Origin: a virus
Length of the DNA stretch: 32,241 bases
Strand: one strand, 5' to 3'
Virus record (IMG/VR): IMGVR_UViG_3300046010_013256
Span: 1 to 32,241 of that record
The notes under the pieces are model-generated. The model was not told where the DNA came from, did not search any database, and saw only the letters and a list, made by a program, of their open reading frames with translations. This document shows positions 1 to 8,132 of the stretch, in pieces; the first letter of the stretch is position 1, and every line of letters starts with the position of its first letter. Made by a program: the position numbers and the translations under genes.

Positions 1-786
1 CGTTTCCCCATTCACGCTGGACACACCGCTCGCCGGGGCTGCGCCCCATTCGGGGGCCGTGCCGCCGCTGTTGACCTTTAGAATTTGGCCTGCCGTGCCT
101 ATTGGGAGTCTGGCATTGACGCCTGTAGCCCGATAGAGCATATCACCAGTTGTGGTAAGCGTGGACTCTCCAGCACCGCCAGATGTTCCATAGCGGGGAA
201 GGATTTGCCATCCACGGGTAGCCCCCGTGTAGATCATCGTGAAGTAGGCTCCCTCAACGTTACAAACCAGATTTTCTTCAATTCCCTCAATCTTGGTTCC
301 GTTTCTGGCGATAGTCAGGTTATTGGTGTCAAAGGTTCCGGCATGATCGAAGATGTCGATCGCGTCGCCGTTCGAAGGGTTAGCCGGGAGAGTCAGGGTA
401 AACGCACCGCCCGAGGTGTCCGCTGCAATGTTCTGAGAATTGGACAGGGTCTGGCCCGTAGTGACTACGGTGTAGTTGATATTAGCCTGGGGACCCGCCG
501 GGCCGGTTGCACCCGTGGCCCCGACATCGCCGCGCGGCACGGTAAGGCTCAAGGTCTGGCTGGGCGAGGTCCCGGTGATCGTGGCCGAGGCACTGCTTCC
601 AGGTGCTCCCGTCGTAACGGTCCCGATACTGAGAACATTGGGCGGCCCGATCTCCCCGGCCGGGCCAGTCGGACCCTGGACCCCTTGATCGCTGAACGTG
701 ATGCCGTAGGTGACGACTTCACCGGCCACGGAGCCCGTGGAAGTCAAAGTCTCGCCCCAAGCGATCTCGTAGACTTTGAGTTGCAT
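1..786 (-). CDS. Phage tail fibre/collagen-like protein, 3' part missing
   Basis: An open frame begins at ATG 786 and runs off the window at base 1 without a stop (262 codons visible). After a short N-terminal domain (begins MQLKVYEIAWGE) come collagen-like Gly-X-Y runs (GPTGPAGEIGPP, then GDVGATGATGPAGP), a Thr/Ser-rich beta region, and the phrases GDMLYRA and LPIGTAGQILKVNSG...EWG that are common in phage tail fibres. The likely role is a trimeric receptor-binding or fibre protein at the virion surface. It follows the 120-aa gene by 6 nt and is read with the head genes. The N-terminal residues probably attach it to the tail. The missing C-terminus would carry receptor specificity. Identification rests on these motifs and on position, so the exact fibre type is open. 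Confidence 0.8.
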   Translation of the reverse strand, partial: MQLKVYEIAWGETLTSTGSVAGEVVTYGITFSDQGVQGPTGPAGEIGPPNVLSIGTVTTGAPGSSASATITGTSPSQTLSLTVPRGDVGATGATGPAGPQANINYTVVTTGQTLSNSQNIAADTSGGAFTLTLPANPSNGDAIDIFDHAGTFDTNNLTIARNGTKIEGIEENLVCNVEGAYFTMIYTGATRGWQILPRYGTSGGAGESTLTTTGDMLYRATGVNARLPIGTAGQILKVNSGGTAPEWGAAPASGVSSVNGET

Positions 787-792
787 CGTGAC

Positions 793-1155
793 TTAGACGG
801 CCTTGGGACCGGCGGCCACCAACTCGAAGGACCCGGAGATCAGGGTGGCGCGGGTTCCGGATGCGGTTTTGACTTTGATGCCCCGGTAATACTTGCCGGG
901 TTCGGTGAACTCTTCGGCCGGAACCGAGAGAGTGATTTCGCCCGACACGGGATTGTTCGGGACAAATGTTTTGAAAATGTAAGCCTCGTCGTCTGACCAA
1001 CTCAGGTCTTTGGTGATGACCAGGTAAAATTCCCAGCCGGTCAGGTCGCGGGGTGTGGCGGGATCGGTGTCGGGTTCTGTAATTTTGACGACGACCGCCC
1101 AGTCATCTTTGACCGGGTGGATCACGTCGTCGACAATGTAGGGCTCAGTCGCCAT
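793..1155 (-). CDS. Small virion-associated protein, beta-rich, possibly BppU/tail-adaptor-like
   Basis: 120 aa, starting at ATG 1155 (MATEPYIVDD). The middle shows the pattern 'D-L-T-G-W-E-F-Y-L-V-I-T' followed by a strand-rich C-terminal half (SGEITLSVPAEE, GKYYRGIKV, RATLISGSFELV). That pattern fits a small Ig-like or BppU N-terminal-like domain found ahead of baseplate or tail-fibre genes. It lies 61 nt downstream of the capsid gene and 6 nt upstream of the fibre gene, so it is probably a fibre adaptor or head/tail decoration protein. There is no signal peptide or membrane segment. The domain assignment is from pattern memory only; 'hypothetical structural protein' is the safe reading. 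Confidence 0.55.
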   Translation of the reverse strand: MATEPYIVDDVIHPVKDDWAVVVKITEPDTDPATPRDLTGWEFYLVITKDLSWSDDEAYIFKTFVPNNPVSGEITLSVPAEEFTEPGKYYRGIKVKTASGTRATLISGSFELVAAGPKAV

Positions 1156-1175
1156 TATTTGTCATGAAGGTTGGA

Positions 1176-1200
1176 GGGAGGAGGCGTTATGCCCCCTCCC
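1176..1200 (-). other. GC-rich hairpin between capsid gene and downstream gene
   Basis: Arms 1176-1185 and 1191-1200 pair over 10 bp (one G-T pair) around the 5-nt loop GTTAT. The hairpin lies just after the capsid stop codon. There is no T-run after it on the minus strand, so it is more likely an mRNA-stabilising or attenuating hairpin than a full Rho-independent terminator. It could let capsid mRNA accumulate relative to the downstream genes. Confidence 0.5.
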
Positions 1201-1216
1201 CCGCAACTTGAACTAA

Positions 1217-2410
1217 TTAGGAACAGAGGACGTAGCCGAGATCAGCAGCCTTGCCGGGGCAACGGGCATGCAGGATCGCGTATCCCCACTCCGGACGAAC
1301 CGGCTTGGAACCGCTGGAGAGGACGCCACGGAAGTATCCGATGGTGCCATCCGGGTTTTCCTCGCGGTCGCGGATGTTGAGCCATTTGAACTCACCGCGA
1401 TAAGCGATGGGGTCAAACTTGGTGTTTCCACCAGGCGCGGTGATCGGGGCCGGAATCACGCTGTGGAAGACGTCCTTGTGGAACACGAAGGACACTTCGA
1501 AGTGCGCGGATTCATAGGCCGGATTGAGCACCCACTCGGTGACGCCACCGACGGTCTGCTTGATGTAAGGCTCGACAACAACATACGACGAGGTGCCCGC
1601 GTTCCAGTTGTAGCGCGGAGCGAAGTCGTCGATGATGTGGTAGAAGCCCTTGTAGGTGCGTTCGACACCCAACGGGGCAAGCAGGTCGTTGGCCTTCGAG
1701 CTGTAGCGATAATCCTCACGGTCAACCGCAAGGCTGCGGATGATGTCATAAGAGGTCTCGCTGGAGCAGATCAGACCGAACACCGGGGTGCCGTTTTCGC
1801 GGCCCATCGGATCGTTGCCAGCGCCGTCGCGGATCAGGTTCATGCGAACGCGATCGAGGTAGGGCTGGGTGAGTTTGGTCGTGGCGATCTGCGCCGGGAA
1901 GTTCGAGTTGGCCGAGGAGAAAGTCTCGGGATTCGAAGTTCCGGCCGAGGCGACGAGCACCTGACGCTTGGACAAGCGGAGAAACTCGTTGCGATAACGG
2001 TCTTTCCAGGCCCAGCTCGTGTTCTCCGTAAGAATACGGAAAATGTGGCTGAGCTGGTCCTTGCGACGCCAGGAGTAGCGCAGGTCATTGACGCAGAGCG
2101 GGGGCGATTGGATCGCCGTCTGCTGCAGGTTGTAGGTAGCCAGCTTCTGGTAGAAGTTGACCGTCGAGGCCGAAGGAACGCAGGTGCCAGCGCCGGAACC
2201 GGTGCTGAAGCCAACATTGTTCCATGAGAGTGCCGTTTCCGGCAGCGAGCGGGAGTAGGTCAGAACGGAGACCTCGTAGCCCATTTCATCGGGCCAGGTG
2301 TCTTGTTTAACCAATTTCAACCACGGGCTCGTATTGAGCGATTTGTGGTAAATATCGGGGCCGATGCGTCCGCTTTCCGCTTCCAGCCACGTGTTGATAT
2401 CGTATGCCAT
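1217..2410 (-). CDS. Probable major capsid (coat) protein
   Basis: 397 aa, starting at ATG 2410 behind a strong ribosome-binding site (AAAGGAGG, 2419-2426 region), the best of the structural module. Length, lack of enzymatic motifs, its own promoter and leader, and position directly after the acidic coiled-coil scaffold all fit the major coat protein of a P22-like or marine podovirus order (terL, portal, scaffold, coat). N-terminus MAYDINTWLEAESGR; the body mixes helix-rich (DQLSHIFRILTENTSWAW) and beta-rich stretches; no delta-domain cleavage site is obvious. The HK97 fold is expected from family knowledge but cannot be seen by eye. Alternatives such as a minor head protein are unlikely given size and expression signals. 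Confidence 0.75.
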   Translation of the reverse strand: MAYDINTWLEAESGRIGPDIYHKSLNTSPWLKLVKQDTWPDEMGYEVSVLTYSRSLPETALSWNNVGFSTGSGAGTCVPSASTVNFYQKLATYNLQQTAIQSPPLCVNDLRYSWRRKDQLSHIFRILTENTSWAWKDRYRNEFLRLSKRQVLVASAGTSNPETFSSANSNFPAQIATTKLTQPYLDRVRMNLIRDGAGNDPMGRENGTPVFGLICSSETSYDIIRSLAVDREDYRYSSKANDLLAPLGVERTYKGFYHIIDDFAPRYNWNAGTSSYVVVEPYIKQTVGGVTEWVLNPAYESAHFEVSFVFHKDVFHSVIPAPITAPGGNTKFDPIAYRGEFKWLNIRDREENPDGTIGYFRGVLSSGSKPVRPEWGYAILHARCPGKAADLGYVLCS

Positions 2411-2640
2411 ACAAAAAATCCTCCTTTAAGGAATTTTAGGTTTCGGGTTCGGGACGGAGTGGTCGCGGGGCACACAGCGTGCCTGCGGTCTCCATGCCGT
2501 GGATTTCTCCTTCCCGAGCCAGGGAGGAGGCAGAGCCGAGATGGCCTGCCGTTTAAGCTCTACAAATTAAGCTGGTAGAACGGGGTTATGGTCCCGAGCG
2601 AACCCGCATGAGTTTTCGTTCCTCATACTAGAACAAAGCT
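2411..2640 (-). other. Long structured 5' leader of the capsid gene
   Basis: Non-coding stretch between the scaffold stop and the capsid start. If the promoter at 2641-2668 is used, the mRNA has a leader of about 220 nt. On the minus strand it holds an inverted repeat TCGGGA(a)GGAG / CTCC(g)TCCCGA near 2449-2518, an inner hairpin GGCAC-GCTGT-GTGCC at about 2467-2482, and ATGAG/CTCAT arms at 2608-2626. A 13-mer here (2468-2480) recurs in the other structured intergenic region at 16890-16902. No ORF with coding character is seen. Confidence 0.5.
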
Positions 2641-2668
2641 ATATTAGCAGGTGACTGTCACCCGTCAA
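2641..2668 (-). promoter_or_regulatory. Promoter for capsid gene with palindromic operator in the spacer
   Basis: Read on the minus strand: TTGACG (2668-2663), a 16-nt spacer, TAATAT (2646-2641). The perfect palindrome GGTGACAGTCACC (2650-2662) fills the spacer. Both hexamers are good sigma-70-like matches. The same geometry is seen at 8657-8684 and 25161-25188. It would give the capsid gene transcription additional to read-through from the terminase side. Confidence 0.6.
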
Positions 2669-2675
2669 AGAAAAA

Positions 2676-3866
2676 TTAACCAAGGGCGAATCTTTTTTCG
2701 ATGGCGTCGAGGAATCCGGTGTCTTCGGGAGTTGACACGGTCGTGTCGGTGTTGCCGGAAACTTTGGGCGAGGCCTTCTTATACTTGGACAACGCCTTTT
2801 CCAGTTCGGCGACTTTGCTCGTAGCGGCTTCGAATTGTTTGACGACATGCGGCAAAGCCACCCCGGCGTAAACCGCGTAGGCCCGCTCTTCGGGAGTAGA
2901 CTCTAAAAGATCGGCCTCGGAACCCGCACCGCGCACTTCCTCCACGATGGATTTGTCCATCTTGGAGAGGACAGGGTGCTCGGAAAAGGTTTCGGCCCAA
3001 ATCTTGGTGGCGATCTGGCTGGTGCGCTCGCGGTAAGACTTTTCCATCTTCTCCTCTTCGGCCTTCATCTGCGCCTGTTGTTCTTCGTAGGCTTTGGAGG
3101 CGTTTTCGCGCAGGTAGTCGCGGCGGCGTGAGACATCCGATAAATCATCCGCCATGCGGTAAAGACGCACGCGATCGCGCTCGCTGAAGTCCCCGGCCAA
3201 CTCGGTCAGGGCGTCGCTGCCCTCGACCGCCGATTCTTCACGGAGAGCGTTGACCAGCTTGCGGGCGTCGATCTTGTAGCGTTCCGCCAAAGTGGAGGCG
3301 GCGTCCAGGATGGCCTGAGTCGGTTCGATGACCGCGCGCTTATATTCAGGAGTGGCCTCGACACGGGTCACGGCGATCTCCTGTTCATATTCGGCGAGCT
3401 TGGCTTTGAGCGTCTCGACTTCCTCGGGGTTGGCCGGAGTGCTTTTGGCTTCTTCAATCAGCTTGGTCGCCTCGGCCAGCTTGGCTTTGTATTCTTTAAG
3501 TTCGGTCTTGAGTTCCTTGAACTTGGCCCCGGCAGCAGCCGACATGTTCTTGGTCTCTTCGCCGTCGTCCTCTTCCTCTGCCTCGGACTCTTCTTTGGGC
3601 TCCTCGGACTTTTCCTCGGGCTCAGCCTCGGACTCCTCCTCCTTTTCGGTGGCAGGCTCCATCTCCTCCTCTTTCTTATCCCAAGGAGCGGTCTCTTCGC
3701 CCTTGTCGAACTTTTCCAGACGATCGGAGAGCCACGTGGCGAAATCCCCGTCGTTCTGCGGAAGGTTTTCGACCGTGGATGACGGGGTCTCCTGCAAAGG
3801 AGACGGGGTTTCGGTTGCGGTATTAGTTGTGGCCGATGAGGCCTCGGTAGCGGTTTCGTTTGCCAT
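2676..3866 (-). CDS. Scaffolding protein (acidic, coiled-coil)
   Basis: 396 aa. The N-terminal ~45 residues are Thr/Ser-rich. Residues ~50-105 are extremely acidic (repeated EE/EEE blocks). From ~110 to ~170 and ~255 to ~290 there are long heptad-like helices rich in Glu, Lys and Ala (KELKTELKEYKAKLAEATK). The tail is basic and ends KRFALG. This composition and the place between portal and coat genes are typical of internal scaffolds that guide procapsid assembly through a basic C-terminal coat-binding segment. No protease motif was seen, so a fused prohead protease is unlikely. The start at ATG 3866 lies 3 nt after the previous gene's stop; the ribosome-binding site is weak, implying coupling. 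Confidence 0.75.
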   Translation of the reverse strand: MANETATEASSATTNTATETPSPLQETPSSTVENLPQNDGDFATWLSDRLEKFDKGEETAPWDKKEEEMEPATEKEEESEAEPEEKSEEPKEESEAEEEDDGEETKNMSAAAGAKFKELKTELKEYKAKLAEATKLIEEAKSTPANPEEVETLKAKLAEYEQEIAVTRVEATPEYKRAVIEPTQAILDAASTLAERYKIDARKLVNALREESAVEGSDALTELAGDFSERDRVRLYRMADDLSDVSRRRDYLRENASKAYEEQQAQMKAEEEKMEKSYRERTSQIATKIWAETFSEHPVLSKMDKSIVEEVRGAGSEADLLESTPEERAYAVYAGVALPHVVKQFEAATSKVAELEKALSKYKKASPKVSGNTDTTVSTPEDTGFLDAIEKRFALG

Positions 3867-3869
3867 AAA

Positions 3870-4151
3870 TTATTGCAGCGCGGTGTTCTCCCAGGGTTCC
3901 GGGAGTTTCTTGCGCGGATCGGGTGGATCATCGGTCAATTTGACCAGGGCCCGGTGAAAATCGTAATAGCCCGCATTGCGGGCGTGTTGGAGAGCCGCCG
4001 CCGACATCGGGTCGGCATTGGGCGGCGTGGACCAACGGGGCAGGTTGCCCTTGAGCAGAACCTCCAAGGCCTCGCGCATAGGCGATACCATCAGAGCTTT
4101 GCGTAGTGTCATCCGGAGTTCCGGATCTTCGTTCCAATCTTTGAGTGTCAT
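3870..4151 (-). CDS. Small head-module protein, unknown function
   Basis: 93 aa. An upstream in-frame ATG at 4211 exists, but ATG 4151 (MTLKDWNEDPEL) is preferred because it overlaps the stop of the preceding gene as TAATG, the coupling seen throughout the window. It is soluble and helix-rich, with Pro/Asn-rich turns (PRWSTPPNADPM, DDPPDPRKKLPE). It sits between the basic 79-aa gene and the scaffold. No family recognised; presumably virion assembly. Confidence 0.65.
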   Translation of the reverse strand: MTLKDWNEDPELRMTLRKALMVSPMREALEVLLKGNLPRWSTPPNADPMSAAALQHARNAGYYDFHRALVKLTDDPPDPRKKLPEPWENTALQ

Positions 4152-4390
4152 TACCAGGCCTTGCAGGACCAATAGGCGGCAGAAAGTTTGCTGTGGTTTT
4201 TGGTATCGCACCCGTGGCGGGCGCGGAAGGATTTGCGCCGTTCCGGGATGTTCTTCTTAATCGTCATGTTGGGATCGCCAAACATAATGCTTTTGGTCTT
4301 GCCGCCCTCGGAGGCCAAGACCTTGAATTTCTTGCGGCCGTAGCCCGGCTCGCCTTTCTGGATTCGTCTGGGGTTGTTGGTTGAAGTCAT
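4151..4390 (-). CDS. Small basic Cys-containing phage protein (SFRARHxC...YWSCxxW family)
   Basis: 79 aa, strongly basic. The C-terminal half carries KSFRARHGCDTKNHSK followed by AAYWSCKAW. I recognise this conserved pattern (SFRARHxC, then a Lys-rich linker, then A-x-YWSC-x-W) from small proteins in the head regions of many marine phages. Its function is not established. Two Cys and one His could bind a metal, and the charge suggests nucleic-acid or scaffold contact. It is coupled to the following gene by TAATG and lies 15 nt after the 75-aa gene. Confidence 0.7.
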   Translation of the reverse strand: MTSTNNPRRIQKGEPGYGRKKFKVLASEGGKTKSIMFGDPNMTIKKNIPERRKSFRARHGCDTKNHSKLSAAYWSCKAW

Positions 4391-4405
4391 GAACCAGCAG
4401 ATACC

Positions 4406-4633
4406 CTACTTACTTTGTATGAACTCTTTACCGACCGAACGGCCAATCAATGCAAGTTTGCGTTTGGCCCGACCCAGACCGGTAGCTCCAAGGCGATCCA
4501 ACTCCTGCTCCGCCAGCTCCTCGGCTTGGTCTAATGTAAGTTTAGTGCGCTTGCGGTTCATTGCTGCCTTATCCAAGGCCGCACGACGATCGGGCGTAGA
4601 TCCTTGGTATCCTGTAGTTGCCATAGTCATCAT
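4406..4633 (-). CDS. Small helical head-module protein, unknown
   Basis: 75 aa from ATG 4633. AGGGGG in the end of the portal gene lies 9 nt before this first ATG, which favours it over two further in-frame ATGs at 4630 and 4624. The protein is charged and helical (DRRAALDKAAMNRKR, DQAEELAEQELDRLG), without membrane segment or recognised domain. It starts 6 nt after the portal stop and is part of the same transcript. Confidence 0.6.
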   Translation of the reverse strand: MMTMATTGYQGSTPDRRAALDKAAMNRKRTKLTLDQAEELAEQELDRLGATGLGRAKRKLALIGRSVGKEFIQSK

Positions 4634-4639
4634 AATAAT

Positions 4640-6892
4640 TTACCCCCTGATTTGAGTTAGTTTGTTGGCCACCTCGGCGTCCCGTAGTGCCAGTTTCTGG
4701 CGGACCTCGGCGACACGGAGATTGAGCTTGGTGCGATGCACTTCCTGCATCATTTGGAGTTTGAGTTGATGCTCCTGGAGTTTTTGTTCCAGTTTCTCTG
4801 TGAAGTCGTCCGTGATCGGTGCGGTCTGCTCTTGCGCTACGGCCGTCTCCGGACCCTGCGCCGCTTGCTGCTCGCGCATCTTCTGCACCTGCTTGACGCC
4901 GTTGTTGATGATCTCGCCAAACTGCTGAAGCGACTGACGCAGCATCGCGCCCTCTTCGGGAATCGTGACGTCCTGGGAAACTTGTTCGACGTGCATCGTG
5001 GTGTGGCCGAACAACGCCACCATCCCGTCGATGACGCCCTCGATCGGAGCCGCGCCACCCTCGACCGCCTCGGCCAACTGACCGAGCGCGGCCAAGTGAA
5101 CGCGGGCGTGTTCGAGGTGGTTCTCGTTGGGGAGAATCTGAATCTCCACGCCATTCTGCAGATCGGGGTTTTCCAGCATGGCCATTTTGACGTCGATGAC
5201 TGGGCGAGCCTCAGCATCCGGCGGCGGAGTGTAGCGATCGGCCAAGTCATAGCCGAAACGCGCGGCCACGCGGTCGCGAATAGCTGCTTTGCGTCCGTAT
5301 TCGTCGAAGCCCGGCATGAGCTGGGTAAGTTCGTCGGTGGCCAAGAGGCGAGCGGCCTCCGAGCCAGAACCGATGGCGCGCACTGGGCGAACCGAATCCA
5401 GGTCGATCGCGGCGATAGCCTCGGGGGGCACTCCACGCATCATGCAACGATTTTTGAATTCCAGAATCTCGCGGCTGCCGGGCTCCCCGTCGACATAACA
5501 CCCGCAGACAAAACGACGGACCACTTCCTTGAGCACGCGGCCCCAGGGTTCGTAGAAAAGATTCAGCGACGCCAAGGACAGACGGGATTGACCGGTCAGG
5601 ATCGCCTGGGTCTCGAACTTGGTTTTCTCGCGGTTGTCGTTGATCGCGGAACTGGCGTTCTCGTAGGCCCCGGTCTTGTATTGCATCTGCGCCACAAGAT
5701 CCTGAAGGAACGGCATGGCCGTCTTGGAGACATCGGGCATCGCCCGCTCGACCACGTTGATTTGGTCGGGGGCCAAAACCGAGTACGGCCCGTAATAGGT
5801 GAAGTTAAGTTCTTCGAGGGCCTGCTCGTTCTGCGGCTGAAGCAGCAAAGTCGAACTGAGCATGGCTCCATCGGCCATCTGGCAGCGGAGCCGGTTGCTC
5901 AGTTGGATCTGGGGAAAAATCTTGTAACCCAGGCCGCGAATCGAATGGTAATAACCGTTAGTGCCAATACCGAAAGGGAAAAAGACAAAAGCGCTATTGA
6001 CGTGATTGTAAATATTGCGCTTAACGCAGAGAAAATCTTCCGCTTCATTGTTTTCGAGGGTCATGTAGTAGGAGACCGTGCCGTCGAACTCCTTGACCCA
6101 AGCGTGCAGCACCTTGATCTCCGACGCTCCGGCGGTGCCGGTGAAGAGGTCATTGTTCTTGAATTCGTTTTGCAGGTGCTCCCAGTCGGTGAACGCGCCG
6201 GTATTGCCCTGCGTGGCTTTCATCAGCGCCTTGCGGACCTGCTCCACGTTCCAGCCCATGTCGGCCGCCACCTCGGGGTCCTCGATAAATTTGAAAAGTT
6301 GATGGGCCTGGTAGGAGCGCACGCAGACCGCCACCTCGATCTCGTCCTCGCAGGCCAGAGTTTTACGGGGGATCAGGAAGTCGCCGAACATCGAGACCTT
6401 CCAGCGCCAGTCGATGTCATCCTCCCAGTAAACGATGCCGATGCCGTGGGCGATGAAGTATTGGCAGAGCAGCAGATAGTTAAAATGAAACTGCGGCCAG
6501 GAACGGATGGCGCGGGTCAACTCTTCGGAAATGACTGAAGACATTTCGATGCGCTGCTTACTATCACCAAAGTCGGTCTTGAGTGTAAGGAGGTGCTCGA
6601 CCGAATGGATGAGGTCAATGTAACCGGCCATCGAGGATTCCAGGATCGCCGACGCCTCGTCGAAGTTGACGTTGCAGCGGTAGGCCTGACCACTGGTGAT
6701 CAAGTCGGTGTCCGAGTAGGGCGGGACCCCGTCGAACATGGCCTGGATCTCGGCGCGGTTACGGGAGGACTTGTCGTCGGCGTCCTTGAGCTTTTTGTAA
6801 ATCTCGTAAAGCGACTTCGAATCTTTGACGCGGGCGCGGGGCGGAGCGCCAGTCTCGGTAACATTTTCCAGAAGCGTTTCGTAGGAAGTCAT
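4640..6892 (-). CDS. Portal protein (head-to-tail connector, P22-like size)
   Basis: 750 aa, the largest structural protein here. It lies two small genes and a glycosyltransferase-like gene downstream of TerL and upstream of scaffold and coat, which is the portal position. The N-terminal half is mixed alpha/beta with many Trp/Tyr (FHFNYLLLCQYFIAHGIGI, YWEDDIDWRWKVSMFG). The C-terminal ~130 residues form a long Gln/Lys-rich coiled coil (EKLEQKLQEHQLKLQMMQE), which resembles the C-terminal barrel of long podovirus portals. Expected role: dodecameric ring at one capsid vertex through which TerL pumps DNA. The start ATG 6892 overlaps the previous stop (ATGA). The function is inferred from context and length rather than a short signature. 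Confidence 0.8.
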   Translation of the reverse strand: MTSYETLLENVTETGAPPRARVKDSKSLYEIYKKLKDADDKSSRNRAEIQAMFDGVPPYSDTDLITSGQAYRCNVNFDEASAILESSMAGYIDLIHSVEHLLTLKTDFGDSKQRIEMSSVISEELTRAIRSWPQFHFNYLLLCQYFIAHGIGIVYWEDDIDWRWKVSMFGDFLIPRKTLACEDEIEVAVCVRSYQAHQLFKFIEDPEVAADMGWNVEQVRKALMKATQGNTGAFTDWEHLQNEFKNNDLFTGTAGASEIKVLHAWVKEFDGTVSYYMTLENNEAEDFLCVKRNIYNHVNSAFVFFPFGIGTNGYYHSIRGLGYKIFPQIQLSNRLRCQMADGAMLSSTLLLQPQNEQALEELNFTYYGPYSVLAPDQINVVERAMPDVSKTAMPFLQDLVAQMQYKTGAYENASSAINDNREKTKFETQAILTGQSRLSLASLNLFYEPWGRVLKEVVRRFVCGCYVDGEPGSREILEFKNRCMMRGVPPEAIAAIDLDSVRPVRAIGSGSEAARLLATDELTQLMPGFDEYGRKAAIRDRVAARFGYDLADRYTPPPDAEARPVIDVKMAMLENPDLQNGVEIQILPNENHLEHARVHLAALGQLAEAVEGGAAPIEGVIDGMVALFGHTTMHVEQVSQDVTIPEEGAMLRQSLQQFGEIINNGVKQVQKMREQQAAQGPETAVAQEQTAPITDDFTEKLEQKLQEHQLKLQMMQEVHRTKLNLRVAEVRQKLALRDAEVANKLTQIRG

Positions 6893-7245
6893 GCCATTAA
6901 CAAATCCGAGTTAAACTCTTCGGTGACCGGGGTATTTTTGCGCAGTGCGTCTAGCCCTTTTTTCAAACGGGTGCGCTGTTGTAGCTTTTGCCAATCCGAA
7001 TCTTCTTTAGAATCGGCCTTACCCCTGGGGGCTTTTCTGCCGGGAAGCGGCGACGTCTCCGCGTCGTAGTTGTCCCACGCGCGCTGTTTTGTGGAGCCGG
7101 AATAGTTGCTCCACGCACGCTGTTTAAGTCCGCTCTTACCAGGTGTCCCAGACGAACCTCCTGCGTCGTGTCTCGACTTGTTGCGCCGAATCTCTTCGGC
7201 GATAGGGTCGCCGCTCTCCGCCAAAGCATCTAAAGCGTCTCTCAT
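6889..7245 (-). CDS. Hydrophilic 118-aa protein with internal repeat, unknown
   Basis: A charged, probably disordered protein between the glycosyltransferase-like gene and the portal, coupled to both by ATGA overlaps (7242-7245 and 6889-6892). Residues ~42-65 contain a near-duplicate unit, KQRAWSNYSGST then KQRAWDNYDAET. The C-terminal third is Lys/Glu-rich and helical. No family recognised. Its location suggests a minor head or portal-associated protein. The repeat hints at a short binding motif used twice. Confidence 0.6.
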   Translation of the reverse strand: MRDALDALAESGDPIAEEIRRNKSRHDAGGSSGTPGKSGLKQRAWSNYSGSTKQRAWDNYDAETSPLPGRKAPRGKADSKEDSDWQKLQQRTRLKKGLDALRKNTPVTEEFNSDLLMA

Positions 7246-8132
7246 GCTGCTTCCTCCAAGATTTTCTTCCGTTTACGATTCTTCGGGAAAACCAGATCGA
7301 CTTCGTCCGTGTTGAAGCGGGGCCTCTCGGCCGTCGGCTCGTCGAGCGGATCGGGATCGGGGATAAGTTTCGCCGTCTTCCCGTCGAGGTCTTCCAAGAT
7401 CAACCGGGCCAGACTGCCGTCCTTACACCCGTGACAAACCACCGCATCTGGCGCGATGGGGTTGTTGGTGTGCAGATCGGGATGCGGCATATCGAAATTG
7501 TCGGAAACGATCCGGCTGCCTTTGCGGCGGTAGTTCCGTGTTTTCCAGTTGTGCTGCATGTAAAGCGTCTCGTGCAGCTTGGGCAGCACCTCCCACTGGA
7601 CCCAGACATCGAAAGCGATGCCGCCCTCGACACGCCAAAGGGTCGAATGCTCGATAAAATTGCCCGGATAAACCGCCGTGCCGCACATGTGGTAACCCTG
7701 CACAACCAGCTCGCCCTCGGGGCCTTTGACATAGGTCGCGTGCTTCGGGCCCATGAAAATGGCGTTGCTGCGGTTATACTCGACCTGCAGCGTATCGAGC
7801 CAACCCTGCTTGAGCGGCGTGTTGTCCAACTCAAACCAATACCAGGGCATGCCGATGTCCGACGTGTTCTCGTAAAGATGCAGAATGGTCGAACGCCAAT
7901 AGAAATTCGGTCCGAGCGGCCAGCCTTTGACTCCGCCCTGGAACACGCGGATGTCGGACTTGTGGAACAAAGGACTTAGCTCGCCGAGCAATTTGTTCAT
8001 CGACGCGGCGTTCTCCTCCGTGCCCACGACAAGGAGATCGTGATGATGATAAGGCCCGAAGGCCTTGATCAGCGTCACGACGTCATCGGCCAAACGCACG
8101 TCGGCCTCGCTGACGGGAATTACGAGTAGCAT
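7242..8132 (-). CDS. GT-A-like glycosyltransferase/nucleotide-sugar binding protein in the head module
   Basis: 296 aa. N-terminal beta strands of a Rossmann-like GT-A domain are visible (MLLVIPVSEAD, HHHDLLVVG), followed near residue 105 by WYWFELDNTPLKQGWLDTL. That is the place of the acidic metal-binding signature and matches a phage family usually written as 'W-x-E-x-D-x-x-P-L-x-x-G-W'. A second conserved stretch is NAIFMGPKH. Probable role: transfer of a sugar to a virion protein, DNA or host glycan, but no substrate is known. It overlaps the 118-aa gene by ATGA and starts TAATG with the upstream gene. The C-terminal ~60 residues are Pro/Asp-rich then basic. Confidence 0.6.
   Translation of the reverse strand: MLLVIPVSEADVRLADDVVTLIKAFGPYHHHDLLVVGTEENAASMNKLLGELSPLFHKSDIRVFQGGVKGWPLGPNFYWRSTILHLYENTSDIGMPWYWFELDNTPLKQGWLDTLQVEYNRSNAIFMGPKHATYVKGPEGELVVQGYHMCGTAVYPGNFIEHSTLWRVEGGIAFDVWVQWEVLPKLHETLYMQHNWKTRNYRRKGSRIVSDNFDMPHPDLHTNNPIAPDAVVCHGCKDGSLARLILEDLDGKTAKLIPDPDPLDEPTAERPRFNTDEVDLVFPKNRKRKKILEEAA

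Noticed and set aside
85-996. 303-codon plus-strand frame over the tail-fibre gene
   Set aside because: The minus-strand frame gives collagen repeats and tail-fibre phrases; the plus-strand product is Arg/Gly-rich noise.
2555-2635. tRNA-like stretch (AAGCTGGTAGAA and a 5-bp ATGAG/CTCAT arm)
   Set aside because: D-arm, anticodon arm and acceptor stem do not pair in the required geometry, so it is not called a tRNA.
4736-6538. 600-codon open frame on the plus strand opposite the portal gene
   Set aside because: It is exactly antisense to a well-supported portal gene in GC-rich DNA, where long shadow frames are common. It has no start context, no domain and no coupling to neighbours.
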